From Auxenochlorella pyrenoidosa (Eukaryota; Chlorophyta; Trebouxiophyceae; Chlorellales; Chlorellaceae): DNA of 64,000 nucleotides. The stretch spans positions 361,759-425,758 of the forward strand of contig KQ481967.1 in the NCBI GenBank assembly GCA_001430745.1, in the 5' to 3' direction. Below the pieces are notes generated by a model. The model was not told where the DNA came from, did not search any database, and saw only the letters and a list, made by a program, of their open reading frames with translations. Position numbers and translations under genes: made by a program. Of this stretch, positions 1 to 18,458 are shown piece after piece (position 1 is the first letter of the stretch; every line of letters begins with the position of its first letter).

Positions 1-6840
<6,840 letters not shown>

Positions 6841-7096
6841 TGTGACGGGGCCTCTGCAAGCACACCGCAGTCAACGCCAGGTTAGGAATGCCGCGATACT
6901 GCGCCGCGCCGAAGCGCAGCGCAAATGGCCGTGCTCCACTTTCATGACCTTGAGCTGCAGCCACGTTCCAAGCCCCTGGAATTCGTACTCTTGTAGCTCT
7001 TGATAAAGGCTATGGTGCTAGACACTGTGCCATTGAAAGATGCATATTTGGTGGTACAGGGGTTCGTTCAATAAGCAAATGCAACAGTGCGGCCCA
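6841..7096. other. Intergenic: SNF2 upstream region and 3' flank of the tRNA methylthiotransferase gene
   Basis: The 256 bases between two minus-strand genes must hold the 3' UTR of the upstream methylthiotransferase and the promoter of the SNF2 gene. The stretch around 6985-7080 is noticeably richer in A+T than its surroundings. No clear TATA box or polyadenylation motif was recognised. Confidence 0.5.
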
Positions 7097-10000
7097 TCAG
7101 CAGGCCACACTCTCTAGCGCCCGCTCAGGCCCGAACACCTGTAGGGGGGCTGCCGAGCCGTGCACCGCAACAAAGTCTGTGAGGGTGGTGCGGGCCAGTG
7201 GCCGTGCCAGCAGCGTACCTCCCGCGGCAGTCACCTCCACCGCAGCATAGTCGCCCGGCTGCAGGCGCACCAGCGGCCCGGCAGTGCCGCCGCCGCCGCC
7301 GGCACTGCTGCAGGCGCCGCTGTAGGTGGTGGGGACAGGCAGGTCATCGAAGACCACCCGCTTGAACGTGTCGGTGCGCCCCGTCAGCGCCGCCTCTGCA
7401 CTCGCCATTCAGGGGGAGAGGTGGGCGTCAGGCCTGGTGGCGCTCTGCGCACAAACACGCCCAGACCCAAGGGGTGGCAGGCAGCACGGCAGGCAGTGCA
7501 AGCGAGCCGGGCAGGCGCGCTGCCACACTCCTCCCCGACAGCAGACGGTTCCATGCACGGCGCCATGTGCTGACTCAGCGGCAGCACCCACCTGAGCGCC
7601 GCGAGCGGCCCTCCACCAGCACCAGGTGGCGCCGCCCCACCTCGCCCTCCTGGCGAGCGTGCAGCACGTGCCGGTAGGTGGCGATGATCTCGGCGAGCCG
7701 CCGCTGCTTCACATCCTCGGGCACGTCGTCCTGCAGCCGATTGGGCAGAGGGGGCATGGCAAGCTTGGGCAGACATGCGGCCAGTTCAACCACCGGCGGC
7801 TGCAGGGACCGCTGCTCGAGCCCCGCGCACAGGTCCTGGGCGCAGCAGCATGCAGCATGCTTCCGCAGTCGCCTGGCATCGGTTGGCTGGCACGCGCCAC
7901 GCACAGCTCGAAAACTGCGGGCCTTCTGGTGGGCTGGCAAGCTGCCAGGCAGGGTGCCACGACACCGGGCCACGCATGGGGCCCGGGGGGGGGGGGGGGC
8001 GTGCCGGGCTGGCGGGCGCACCTGGTAGTGCCGCGCCGCGTGCGTCTTATCGCGCATCGAGTAGGCAAAGAGGAAGGCCTGGTCGTAGCCCACGGCGCGC
8101 ATGAGGCCCAGGCTGGCCGCGTGGTCCTCCTCGCGCTCGCCGCAGAAGCCGACAATCATGTCGGTGCTGCAGGGGGGGGGCCACGGGGAGGAAGGGAACA
8201 AAGGGAGTGAGACATATGCTTTGGTGACTGGGTGGGCATGAGGGAGACGAGGGGGGCCCAGGTCGGGTGACACAAGGGAGGTGGCGCCGCTGGCCCTGCC
8301 GCGGCAGCCGCTGCAGCGACGCGGGTGCGGCGCCTGCAGCCGGGGCGCGCCCCACGCCCAGCAGCGGCGCACCTGAGGGCCACCTCCGGTATGACTGCGC
8401 GCACGTGCGCCACCAGCTCGTCGTACGCCTCCCGGCTGTACCCGCGCCGCATGCGGTCGAGCATGCGCGTCGACCCGCTCTGCGCCGGCATGTGCAGCTG
8501 CTTGCACACGTTGGGGCGCGCGGCGATGACCTGCAGCGGGGCGGGGGGCGGGCGGGCACGGCCGGGTGGGCAGAGGGGCGGGGGAGGCGGCGTGCGGCCG
8601 CCCACTGCTTGCTGTAGCTGGGCGGTGCACGCATCGTGGCCGAAAAGCGCCAAAAGCCGGGTCAGTCAGCGCAGTTAGCGAAGCATCGAGCCCTTGCGGC
8701 TTGTCGGCCATGCTGGCTGGGAGCGGGCAGCGCTGGGTGACCGAACCGGGCAGGGCCTGGCAGCCTCATGCTTGGCCTGGCAGAGGACTGGCAGGCGAGG
8801 CGAGCCACTGGGACCAGACCAGCACGCCCCAGCAGCCAGGCAGACAAGAAGAAGCCAAACAAAGGGGGGCCTGCCTGAAGCACGTCGTCAGAAAAGTCCT
8901 TTGGGTGCGGCGAGGTGAAGCGGATGCGCATCTCGGGGTCCACCCCCGCGACCGCGTCCAGCAGCTCGGCAAAGCGCGCGGCGCCGTCGCGGCGCGGCTT
9001 GTACACGCTGCGCAGGCCGGGTGGCGCGGGCGTGGGCGTGGGTTTGTGTTTTGTTGTTGTTGGTGGTGGTGTTTGGGGGGGCGGCGGGGACGCGAGCGCC
9101 AGTCAGACCCAGGTTGGGCCAGCTTGCATCGGCAGGGCTCTGGAGGCACGACAAATAGGGGTGGCGACACTTGCACCGCTGCCGCTGGGCCTGCCAAGCT
9201 CTCCCTGCATCCGCTTGTCTTCATCCTAACCAAACTGCCCTCACCTGCGGAAGCCGCGGGCGTACACCCGCGCAAACGGATCCTCCTCTGCCACGGCTCC
9301 GCTGTCGACATCGCCGCTGCCAGTCACAACCGCTGCAGCGTCCCGCCTGCCGCTGAAGTCGGCATAGCTGTTCACGTTCTGCCCCAGCAGGGTGACCTCC
9401 TTCACACCCTGCTCTGACAGCATGCGCACCTGCCGGGGGGGCGGCTGGAGCAGAAGGATTAGCACAACACCAGCAGAGCAAACTGCCGGTGTTTGGCTAG
9501 ATGCATGATGTGCACGCCTGGAGTGGCGTGTGCAGGCAACAAGGGAGGGTGCGCAGCAAGGGGCCAGGCCCCAAGCGCAGGCGGTCAGTAAGACTAATCG
9601 AATTGTAGCGCTCACAGGGCGCCGTGCGCCGCGCGGGCGCAACGGCTCACGCTGTGTTTGGCTCATCACCCCGCCGGGCCACTCCCCTGCTGATGCAGCA
9701 AGACAAGCAGGCGAGCAGGCGAGCAGGCAGGCAGGCGGGCCGCCTATGGATGCACAGCAGCAGAAGCCGACAAACAGTTGAGAGCTCGTTTAGCGCACAC
9801 GCGCACAAGTGCGTGATTGGTGATCATCTGAACGAAGGCTTCACGGCCCGGGAAAGAGCCCGCCGGTGCGGCTGACCCACCTCCTCCACAATTGATTGCA
9901 GGGGGCGGCTGCGCTCGCGGCCGCGGGTGTAGGGCACGATGCAGAAGGAGCACTGCAGCCGGGGGGGGGCAGCCCACGCAGGTGGTCAGGATGGCAGGCA

Positions 10001-11573
10001 GGCAGTGGGGCCACTGCAGAGCTGCCAGGAAGCCCTGCAGAGCAGCATCAGACCCGGCAAGGAGGGCCTGCTGCGAGCCCATGCCTGCCTGCCCATGCGC
10101 GTGCTGCTGCATTCCCCTGATGCGCCGGAGCCGGGCCCTCACCATGTTGTTGCAGCCGCGCATGATGCTGACAAACGCTGAGTGCGCGTCCGGCTGCCGC
10201 ACCGGCACTATGTCGGCATACGTTTCGTCCGCGCTGAGCTGCACGTTCATGGCGGCGGCGCGCCCGCTGCGCGCGCTGGCGCCGCCGCCGCCGCCGCCGC
10301 TGCCGCCCTGGACGATGTCTATGAGGCGCGGCAGATCCCTGCAGCCAGGGCCAGGCACAGGCTGGTCTCGATGCAGGGCACAGCGGCACATGCACAACCC
10401 AGGGCGCAGCCAAAGCTACTCGAGGCGCCGGAAGCACGGCTCCCTCCAGCCATGGCACAGCTGGGACTGCTGGGGCCGGCTGCAGCGCCAGTCGGCACGG
10501 GCAGTCCCAGCCCCACCTGTAGGCGTCTGGCCCCGCCACCAAGTCGACCAGCCGGTCGCTCTCCAGCAGCCGCTGCTTCAGCCGCTCTGCCATGCAGCCC
10601 AGCACGCCCACCACGGGCGGCGGGCGCTGGCCCCGCCGCGCAGCCGCCTTGAGGTTCTTGTAGTACCCCAGGCGCTGCCAGACCTGCGGTACCATCGCAG
10701 GAGGGAGTGGATGTTTTGAGCAACCCCAGACGCTGCCTGAACTGGGAAAGCCCAGGACGAGAGCCGGCTTGACTTCACTTGCGAGGCGGGTTCAATGCCA
10801 GGGAGACAGAAGAGAAAGAAGGCGGAGAAGCCACCTGCACAAGTCACGCGCCAGGCCAGCCGGGCAGCGAGCCAGACAGCCCGCCAGGCGCAGAGGCGAT
10901 CCTCGGCCCAAGCTGTTCCCACCCGCGAGAAGCGCGGCCAGGGAGGGGGGACACGCACCTTTGCCTCGGCATTCTCGCGGATGGCGCACGTGTTGCAGAG
11001 GATGACGCTGGCAGCGGCCGGGTCGTCGGTGCGGCCATACCCCGCCTGCGCCAGCACCGCCAGCACAACTTCGGAGTCGTTGACGTTCATCTGGCTGCAG
11101 CGGGGCAGGCGAGCACGGCTTGCAAGTAGTGAGAGCAGCGAGGCAGCGCTTCGGCAGCGCGGCACACAGGCAGGCAATGCTGGACGGCCAGCGGATCGTT
11201 TTCAAGGGCCGCGCGACAGCAGGATATGCGGACAGATTTCATGGAGGTCAGAAGGCGGCCCTCACCAGCCATAGGTCTCTATGTAGGCCAAGCGAGCTGG
11301 CTGGCGCGGCACGGTGGCGGGGGCCGCGGCGGCGGCGGCACCGAAGCCTTCATGCTGGCTGGCCGCGGCCCCACGCCTTACAAATTCTTGCAGCGTGAGC
11401 CCATCGACAGGCAAGCGAGGGCTGCCAGTGCCGTCTGCTGCGCCGGCGGCTTCCGGCTGCGCTGCTGCAGCGTTGCCTGCGGCATTGCTGATCGAATTCC
11501 TAGTCCCAGCAGCCGTTGCTACGGCCAGGGCCCGCAATTGGGAGAGCAGGGTTGGGCTGCAGCGCGCTAGCAT
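7097..11573 (-). CDS. MiaB/CDK5RAP1-type tRNA 2-methylthio-adenosine methylthiotransferase
   Basis: Radical-SAM enzyme that adds a methylthio group to i6A37 of tRNAs, in plastid or mitochondrion by analogy with CDK5RAP1. The start at 11573 gives an Ala/Ser/Arg-rich leader ([20 protein letters not shown]) suited to organelle import. The N-terminal UPF0004 domain has its three cysteines: IETYGCQMNVND (codon split by an intron near 11270/11095), [12 protein letters not shown] (about 10990) and [10 protein letters not shown] (about 10600). The radical-SAM CxxxCxxC is in [17 protein letters not shown] (10150 and 9910). The C-terminal TRAM-like part ends LESVAC at 7097. All conserved blocks are present and in order, so the gene looks intact. 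The intron 9430-9880 contains a C/D-box snoRNA in the same orientation. Confidence 0.92.
9580..9675 (-). ncRNA. Intronic C/D-box snoRNA, copy 1
   Basis: On the minus strand this 96-base element begins with a stem arm GGCGG (9675-9671), then C box GTGATGA (9669-9663), an internal GC-rich hairpin (GCGCC paired with GGCGC), the guide ACAATTCGATTAGTCTTA, D box CTGA (9588-9585) and the closing arm CCGCC (9584-9580). C and D boxes held together by a short terminal stem are the hallmark of C/D snoRNAs, which guide rRNA 2'-O-methylation. The 13 guide bases TTCGATTAGTCTT are complementary to AAGACUAAUCGAA, a conserved 25S/28S rRNA segment (remembered, not searched). It lies 205 bases from the host 5' splice site and 150 from the 3' one. 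A second copy with the same length, boxes and guide is at 33371-33466. Confidence 0.82.
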
Positions 11574-12033
11574 CGCACATGCAGCTTCAGGAGCCCAACA
11601 TATGCAGCAAATTAATCCCCAGGTTGTGATATAATCTGCAGTGTTACAATCTCGATGCCAGGGCGCAGGCCATCAAGTGTCTGTCGCAGCAGGCCTGTCG
11701 CAGCAGGCCTGCCAGCCGCCCTGCATTCTCCCGCACGCCCTCGTGACTGCCATTAAGCAGAGGTAGTGCAGATCTATTCCCAGAAGCAGCTTACGCCGTC
11801 CCCGCGACCGCGTCATCTGAAAAGTTTTCGTGCAGCAGTCACCCTCCTGAGTGGCGGCGGCAGGGTTACCGCACCGCTGGAAGTCCGAGGCAACAGGAAG
11901 GGCGCTGCAGAAGCCGCCTGCCAGTCCGCAGGCGGCAGTGGCGGCGACGCCTCCAGGCCGGCAGCAGACAGCAGCGACTGCAGGGCGAGTGTCAGCGCAG
12001 GGCGCAAACAGCAGCTCTCGGCTGCTGGCGGAC
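11574..12033. promoter_or_regulatory. Divergent intergenic region between tRNA methylthiotransferase and MgtE transporter genes
   Basis: The two genes are transcribed away from each other from this interval. A TATA-like GATATAAT occurs at 11628-11635, on the side of the minus-strand gene. The right half (11851-12033) is open in the frame of the transporter but begins directly after a TGA and has no ATG before 12034, so it may be 5' UTR or contain part of an unrecognised first exon. Confidence 0.4.
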
Positions 12034-14242
12034 ATGGTGACACTGGACGTGTCTGTGCCCTCGCCAAGGTAGGGGTCTTGCACGGCTGCTGCCGCATGCC
12101 GCACGCATGCACTGTGAGCAGCCCTGTGGCGCCGCTCTGCCTTGGGGCCTTGGGTGCTGCGCCCCCGCTGGCAGTGTCCAATACATGGTGCCCCGCAAGA
12201 CCTCGCAACTGCACAGGCAGAGAAATTGTGCCTCCTTCACACAGCTCCCCGGTCACTGAGCTGCATGGCTTCCCCCGTCAGCTTGAGCCCTGCCTGCCTG
12301 CTCGCCTGCCTGGGCCCGGCTCCTCGGCAGGTCGCTCGAGAAGGCCAAGCTCTTCTTCGGCGAGGACGCAGTGTCTGCATCCCAGGAGTCCAAGGAAAAC
12401 TACTGGTGAGGACGGCGCCGAGGGGGGGGGGGAGCGGCAGTGCACAGATTCCAGGCTGCTGGAGCGGCGCCGTCGGCTGGCACGCACCAGGCCAGCGCGT
12501 GCGCTCTGCCAGCAGCTGCGGGTGCATGAGGCAGTAACCAGGCCGCCCTCCACGCTGCCTCGCCTGCAGCAACGACACCGTCGGCGACTTGGTGCGCGCG
12601 CGATGGGGCTGGTGAGGCTGCGCCCTTGCAGGGGGGCCCCCTGCGTGCCTCTGGCGCTTGGTTTGCCGCCCCGGTGTGGCCCCCTCTTTGTTGCCGGTTG
12701 GTGCCCCTCTTTGCCGGGCTGGTGCCCCCCCCGCTGCCTGGAGCACCCACGCTTGGCGGGGCGCCTGCGCACCCCCCCCCCCCCCCCCGGCAGGCTGGCG
12801 CTCTTCTTTGTGGGGCTAATGCTGGCGGCGGTGGTGGTTGAGGCCTTTGAGGAGATGCTGCGCTCGCATGTGGAGCTGTCCTACTTTGTGCCCCTGCTCA
12901 TAGGTGGGTGGGTGGGTGGGTGTGAGGGGGGGGAGGGGGGGGGCCCAGGGCCGGGGCCGAGGGCGGCAGGAGCGGGACGCGCTGGGCGTGCACAGCTGCA
13001 GCTGCCTGTCAAGGGGGAGGCTGGGCTGTGTGAGCTGGCTGTGGACGTGCGGTGGTGTGCTGGGTCGCCGCGTGCTGCCGATCCTGCGTGCCCGTTGACG
13101 TGTGCAGGCGCAGCCCCATCCACTGCCCCACGCACGCTGCCCGCGCGCAGGCCACGGCGGCAACACGGGCAGCCAGAGCAACGCGACGGTGATCCGTGCG
13201 CTGGCGCTGGGCCACCTGCGGGCCTCCGACTGGGCCATGGTGGTGTACAAGGTGGGGCTGGGGGCTGCCGCTCCTCCTGCAACAAGGCAGGGGGGCTGCA
13301 CGCATGTCCCCGCACGCGCTCTGTGGCGGCCCGAACCCAGCCCGCCTCGACCAGAGGCGGTGGCAGGCATTCCTGCGGTTCTTCCTGAACCCCTGCACGC
13401 AGCGGCAGGCCCCGCCATCCTCGCTTGCATTGCGCCGACCGGTGCCTTTGCTCCCTCGCGGCCCTCTGCCGCCGTCAACCGCACCCCCACCACACCCTCC
13501 TGCAGGAGTGCGCCGCCGGCACCGCCATGGGTTTAGGGCTCGGATCCCTCATCTTTATCTTCTGCCACATCTGGAGCGGCATCTCCACGGAAGTGGGGCT
13601 GACCGTGGCCATCGCACTGCCGGTGAGCCTGCCTTCCGGGTCCACCCAGGGCCGGCGGGATGGGGCGGCAGCGGAGCGCCCGCTGGCTGGCGCGGCGCCG
13701 CTGCCGCCCGCCGCGCCGGGCGTCGCCGCCTTCCCCTCCTGCATGCCGTGGAAGCTGCCCCTCCTTGCACCGCCCGCCCTGGGAAGCAAACATGCACGGC
13801 TCCATGCCATTGCACAGCTGCACCTAGGCGCCTCTTTTGGCCCCACCCCACCCCCCCAACTCCACCCCACCCCACCCCACCACCCCACAAGCAGATCGTG
13901 AGCTGCTGGGCCAACATGCTGGGCGGGGTGGTGCCCCTGCTGTCGGCCCACCTGGGCTACAACCCCGCCGTCACCTCGGCCCCGCTCATGACCACAGTTG
14001 TCGACAGGTGGGGCAGGGCCCATGGGGCGCGGCTGGGCGCAAGGGGGAGCATGCATGTGTGGGCGTGTGGCTTCTGATGCGCGGGATGTAGGAGCGCCGC
14101 GCTGCCGGCCGGCGCATGGCACTTCACTCGCTGCAGCCCGCCTCCGCCCCACCCGCCTGGACTTGCTGTCCCGTGTGCCCTTGCGTGCAGCACTGGCCTG
14201 ATCATCTACTTTCTTGTCGCAAAGTTTGTGATGGGCATCTAG
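12034..14242 (+). CDS. MgtE-domain (SLC41-like) magnesium transporter
   Basis: Membrane protein of the MgtE integral-membrane family, expected to carry Mg2+ or other divalent cations. Eight exons join in frame: 12034-12068, 12331-12405, 12570-12611, 12794-12903, 13151-13251, 13506-13622, 13895-14007 and 14191-14242, giving 214 residues. Diagnostic blocks are LALFFVGLMLAAVVVEAF (first helix), GGNTGSQSNATVIRALALG (the family's Gly-rich signature), EVGLTVAIALPIVSCWANM, NPAVTSAPLMTTVVDSTGL and a last helix ending KFVMGI. A single MgtE domain is present and no cytosolic N or CBS domain. The ATG at 12034 is the first in the open frame; the frame upstream is closed by a TGA just before 11851, so a longer leader would need another exon. 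The 3' splice site of exon 4 follows a run of about 20 C. Confidence 0.85.
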
Positions 14243-15227
14243 CTCTGGGGCCCTCCTCGGGAGGCGCAGCCCGCCGCAGCCTCGGCAGTCACAACGGGGG
14301 TGCCCGAGATGCGAGGAGGCACCTTGCCGCCCTCCAGCTGTGACCCACATCGCAACCTCGTGCTTGTGTCGACACTCTGTCAAGCGCGACGTGACTGATG
14401 ACTGACACTGAACCCAACCCAACCCTGCTTCTCTTGCTCGCGGCGATTGCCCACCTGGTCCAGCCGCTGCCTTCGACCCACTGCTTTTCCTGATGCGCTG
14501 CTCACCCCCTGCTGTCCAAATCTTCTCATTTTTGAATGCGCATACACAAGCTACCCTCGGCGCTGCTACGCCTCATGCTTTTGGCCGACGCGATCTTGAA
14601 CATGAACCCAAATCCGACCTTGAACTTGATGTCAAGCACCACAGAAGCCTGCAAAACCCTCGAGGCCTTAGTCCAGGTTGACCCCACCTCCATGAGTGCT
14701 GGCAGGCGGGCCATCGTGAAGCCATACACTGTATATGCACCTCAGCAAGCAGCGTGGGTGTCTGCCGCCAGAAGGTGGGGGCATGCCTCCCATGGTGGCC
14801 AGGTAGCACGCACTGCGGGCGGACGTGCCCCTGCAAGCGTCCAGACTGCCCTGGCGGCGGGCAGGTTTTGAGGGCGAGCTCTGGGCCTCAGCTGCCGCCT
14901 GGAATCGCCATCATGCACTTGTATCAGACACCTCTCCCGGCACGATGAGTAATGCTGCCCACGTCTGGGCCATGTCCCGGCTGTGCAACAGCGGATGCAC
15001 CTGGCACGGGCAAGTGCTGCGCCAGCTGGCATGGTCTTGAGCTTCCTTCCCTGCCATGCATGATCTGGTCACCTCAGGAAGGGGATGCAGTGTGACAGAA
15101 TTGCACCTGGCGCGCAGGCAGGGTCGATCCGATGCGACAGTCAATGATTGGGCCGTTGTTGTTGTTGTTGTCGGCGCTGCATCAGCCAACCATTGAGCTG
15201 GTGCCCCAGTCTGCGCCGCCCCATCAA
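14243..15227. other. Convergent intergenic region without a recognised gene
   Basis: Almost 1 kb between the stops of the transporter and the first SDR gene; it should contain both 3' UTRs. A (TTG)5-like run lies at about 15158-15172. Short open frames here have no recognisable similarity. Confidence 0.5.
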
Positions 15228-17441
15228 TCAGACTGACCGCACGCTGCCCAGCCCTCCATCCACCGCCAGCACCTGCACGGGTGGCAATACAAGAGCCGGG
15301 GTGATCAATTCACCTTGGCGTAGCAGCACAGGTTTGGCACAGCGCAGGGCATCACACCACGCCAGGCGGTTGCAGCCACTTGAGAACGGTGTGGGCTACG
15401 CAGGCTGCAACGCAAGCAACAGCGCCTCTCTTGCCCGCCCATGTGGACCCCTTCCCCCCAACCACCACCACCACACACACACGGCCCCACGCCCCAGCCC
15501 CACCTGCCCCGTGATGAAGCTGTTCCGGGGGTCCAGCAGGAAGGCGATGGCCGCCGCCACCTCCTCGGGCTCACCGATGCGCCTCAAAGCATGCATGGCG
15601 GTGGAGGCCTTGAGCGCCGCCTCGCTGCCTGCCAGGGCGGGGCGCGCGGGCAACAGGGCGCGCGGGCGGTGGGAGCGCAGCGGTGCGGTGCTCGCGCACG
15701 CCTTGGCCCTGCAAGCTCACGGCCCCGCTGCCCACACTGCTACTCAGCCCTGCTGCCAAGCTGCCCCAGCCAGGCTGCTGCGTGCGCCCCATGTCTGGCT
15801 GCGTTGCTGCCAGCCGTGCGCCCTGCTGGGGCGAGCCCACCCTCACTTGTGATCTTTGCGGTCATGGGGGTGCGGGTGAGGCCCGGCGCCACGCAGTTGA
15901 CCCGGATGTTCTTGGGGGCGTACCTGCAGGCCGGGTGGGGGCGTCCAGGTGCAGGGGGAGGCAATGAAAGAAAGCACCAAAAAGGTGGTCACTGCTCGCA
16001 CTACGCAGTCAAATGGGGCGCAGGCGTCAGGCAGTCGGGACACACGGGCATGACCACGTGATGCGGGCGGCTGGCGGGGGGGGGAGCGCTCACGTGGCTG
16101 CCGCACTCAGCGCCATGGCTGCAACCCCGCCCTGCGCAAGAGGGCGTGGGGCATGGGCGCGCTGTCAGCCAGGGCGGGCAGGCAGGCAGGGCAGGCATGT
16201 GGCGGCATGCATGCAGGGCTCTGCGCTGCACAACCGCCTCTCCCGCCTCGCATGCCCTGCGCTGATCCCCGACCCCCACGTGCACAGCGGCATGCGCGGC
16301 AGGGCCCTGCCAGGGGGCAGGCCTGGCGCGGCCCGGCAGCGTGCCCAACAGCTGGCCAGGGCAGCTCAGCACCTGGGGCAGACACTCGAGGGCATGGCAG
16401 CACCTCTTGCCCCGCCCCGCACCCACCACCCCACCACCCACCCACCACCACACACCACCACGCGCGCGCACCTTGGCGGCGGCGATGGCCTCGTGGTTGG
16501 GGATGCCGTGCCGTGCCACCGCGGAGGAGCAGAACACGATGCTGCCGCCCGGGCCGTTCTCGCGCCGCATCATCGTCTTGGCCGCGGCGCGCAGAACCCC
16601 AAAGGAGGACAGCAGGTTGATGCGCAGGGTGTCCTCAAACTCCTGGGGGGTGGTGGAGTGGGCTGCAGCAGGGGGGGCAGCCAACAGGGGAAGCGTCGGC
16701 TGCCAGGCAACGTTACTTGCGCGCTCTGTGCAGGGAGCAAGGGTCTCCCTCCATGCAGCGGTGGTTGCGATGCGGCGGCGCCCGGCCCGCCCTTGATCAT
16801 GCGCACGCCAAGCATGCGCATTGCCACGCCGCATGCACCACTCCTCAAATCGTTCAAGTTGCGCAAGGAGCTTCCAAGCACGCTGGGCAGCCTGGCCCTC
16901 CACACCAGCAGGGCGGCGGTCAGGGCCTGGCCCTCACCCGACTTGAGGATGACGCTGCCCACACAGTTGGCCACGCCGTCCACCCTGCCGTAGCGTGCCA
17001 CCGCCTCTGCCAGCACCTTCTCCACGGCCGCTGCGTCCAGGGGGTCTGCCGCTGCCGTCCCCACGGCTGCGCTGGAGCCCGCCGCCGCCGCCGCGCGCTC
17101 TGCTGTGGCGGCAAGCTTTGCGTCGTCGCGGCCTGACAGGAGCAGCCGCGCACCCGGCTGCGCAGCCAGCTGCTGGCTTAGCGCGCTGCCGATGCCTCCC
17201 GTGGCGCCAAAGACGACATACACTGCATGGGCGAGGAGGGAGCCATCAGTTCGATCGGGTGCAAGGCAAAGCCGGCAGGCAGCTGGCGCCCGAAGCGGCA
17301 GGCGGTCGGGCAGCGGCCCATCAAGTCACTCCCGCGCCGCGTGTTCGTATCGGCGACATCTCTTATGTGCTTCTTACCTGGATCCGCAGCGGCTGCGCTG
17401 GAAAAGCCGCGCTTCCACAGTCCAGAGAGAGCCCGGGCCAT
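15228..17441 (-). CDS. Short-chain dehydrogenase/reductase, probably mitochondrial
   Basis: Classical-size SDR with an N-terminal Rossmann NAD(P) site. The ATG at 17441 gives a presequence-like leader (MARALSGLWKRGFSSAAAAD), spliced to VYVVFGATGGIGSALSQQL (17223), the TGxxxGIG cofactor motif. Then come GRVDGVANCVGS (about 16960), INLLSSFGVLRAA (about 16600), SIVFCSSAVARHGIPNHE (about 16530), KNIRVNCVAPGLTRTPM (about 15900), RIGEPEEVAAAIAFLLDP (about 15560) and the end QVLAVDGGLGSVRSV at 15228. The usual YxxxK active site reads IAAAK, so the catalytic tyrosine position holds isoleucine; the serine region is kept. Substrate unknown. The missing Tyr suggests altered chemistry or a structural role, as in related plant SDRs with a NHEAIAAAK-type motif (recalled, not searched). 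Confidence 0.82.
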
Positions 17442-18458
17442 TGCGTCTTGCAAACGCGCCACTACCGATGATCAAGGCTGGTTTCGGTAGCTTTGAAGTT
17501 GAGAATGAGCCTGAGAATGAGCGAGCTCGCGGGCCAAGGCGGTGCTAGGGAGCCGTGAAAGGCTTGCCGCCAGGTGGGCGCGCCAGGTTCTGCTGCCCCT
17601 CCAGCCCTCGAACACCCGAGCGTCCAACATCAGCTTATTACATCCATGTTCTAAAGAATGCAGAGCATCAGGGTGAATCCGATCGGCATGGAGGAAGGGA
17701 TGTGGAGACGGCAGAGCCAGCCATCCATCTATCAAGGGTACAGCCGGGGCCCTGCCTCGCCTGAGCATGCACCGGTGCAGGAAAACCACCGGGGCGGGCG
17801 GGCAGGAAATTAAATGGGGAGGAAAGAAGGCGGGCCCGTGATGCGATGGGATCTGTGCGTGTGTGCGAGGGTACAGAGCAGCGATGCTATCAAGTGGGGC
17901 ATGGCGTGCACGGGTTGGTCAACGGAGTGCTGGCATGCATGGCCAGTTGAGCTGCAAAGCAGGGCTGCATGCGCACAAGGATGGGAGTAAGCAAGTGAGC
18001 AAAGCGAGTGTGGGCGAGGCTGAGGTGACTGGTCATCAGAAAGGAGCGCATGGCCGGAGGGTGGGGGGCTGGAGGGAAGGGGTTGGGGACGGAAGCAGGG
18101 TGCGTATCAAGGGCTGAGACGCAAGCAGCTAAGGATCGTATGGCCTACGGGAAAAGGCTAGGGTACAGAAACTAGGCTACAGAGGGCAGGAAAAGTGTCG
18201 AGGGAGGGATGGCTGCTCAGTTTGTGGTTTGAGCATTGGGTTCAGTGCAGGGAGTGCGCGGGTCTCGGGCCTGGCATCGGCACCGGATGTGCTGCAGGTG
18301 GCCGGCGGCTGGGTGTGGTGAAGTGTGTGTGTGTGTGTGGTGGTGGTGCGGGCGGCGGGGGCGCGGGGGCAGCTGGCGAAACCTGTACAGGTAGCCCTGA
18401 GATGTGCCAACTTTTGCGCTGCACCTAATGCTGGCAAAGCGCTGCCAGCGCTGCTGGT
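17442..18458. other. Intergenic region between two minus-strand genes, with a GT microsatellite
   Basis: About 1 kb holding the promoter of the SDR gene and the 3' UTR of the LHC-like gene. It contains a (GT)8 run at 18323-18339. No conserved coding potential was recognised on either strand. Confidence 0.5.

Noticed and set aside
14388..14415. CTGATGACTGACACTGA, boxes resembling C and D motifs
   Set aside because: Boxes overlap within about 20 bases with no room for a guide; chance occurrence.
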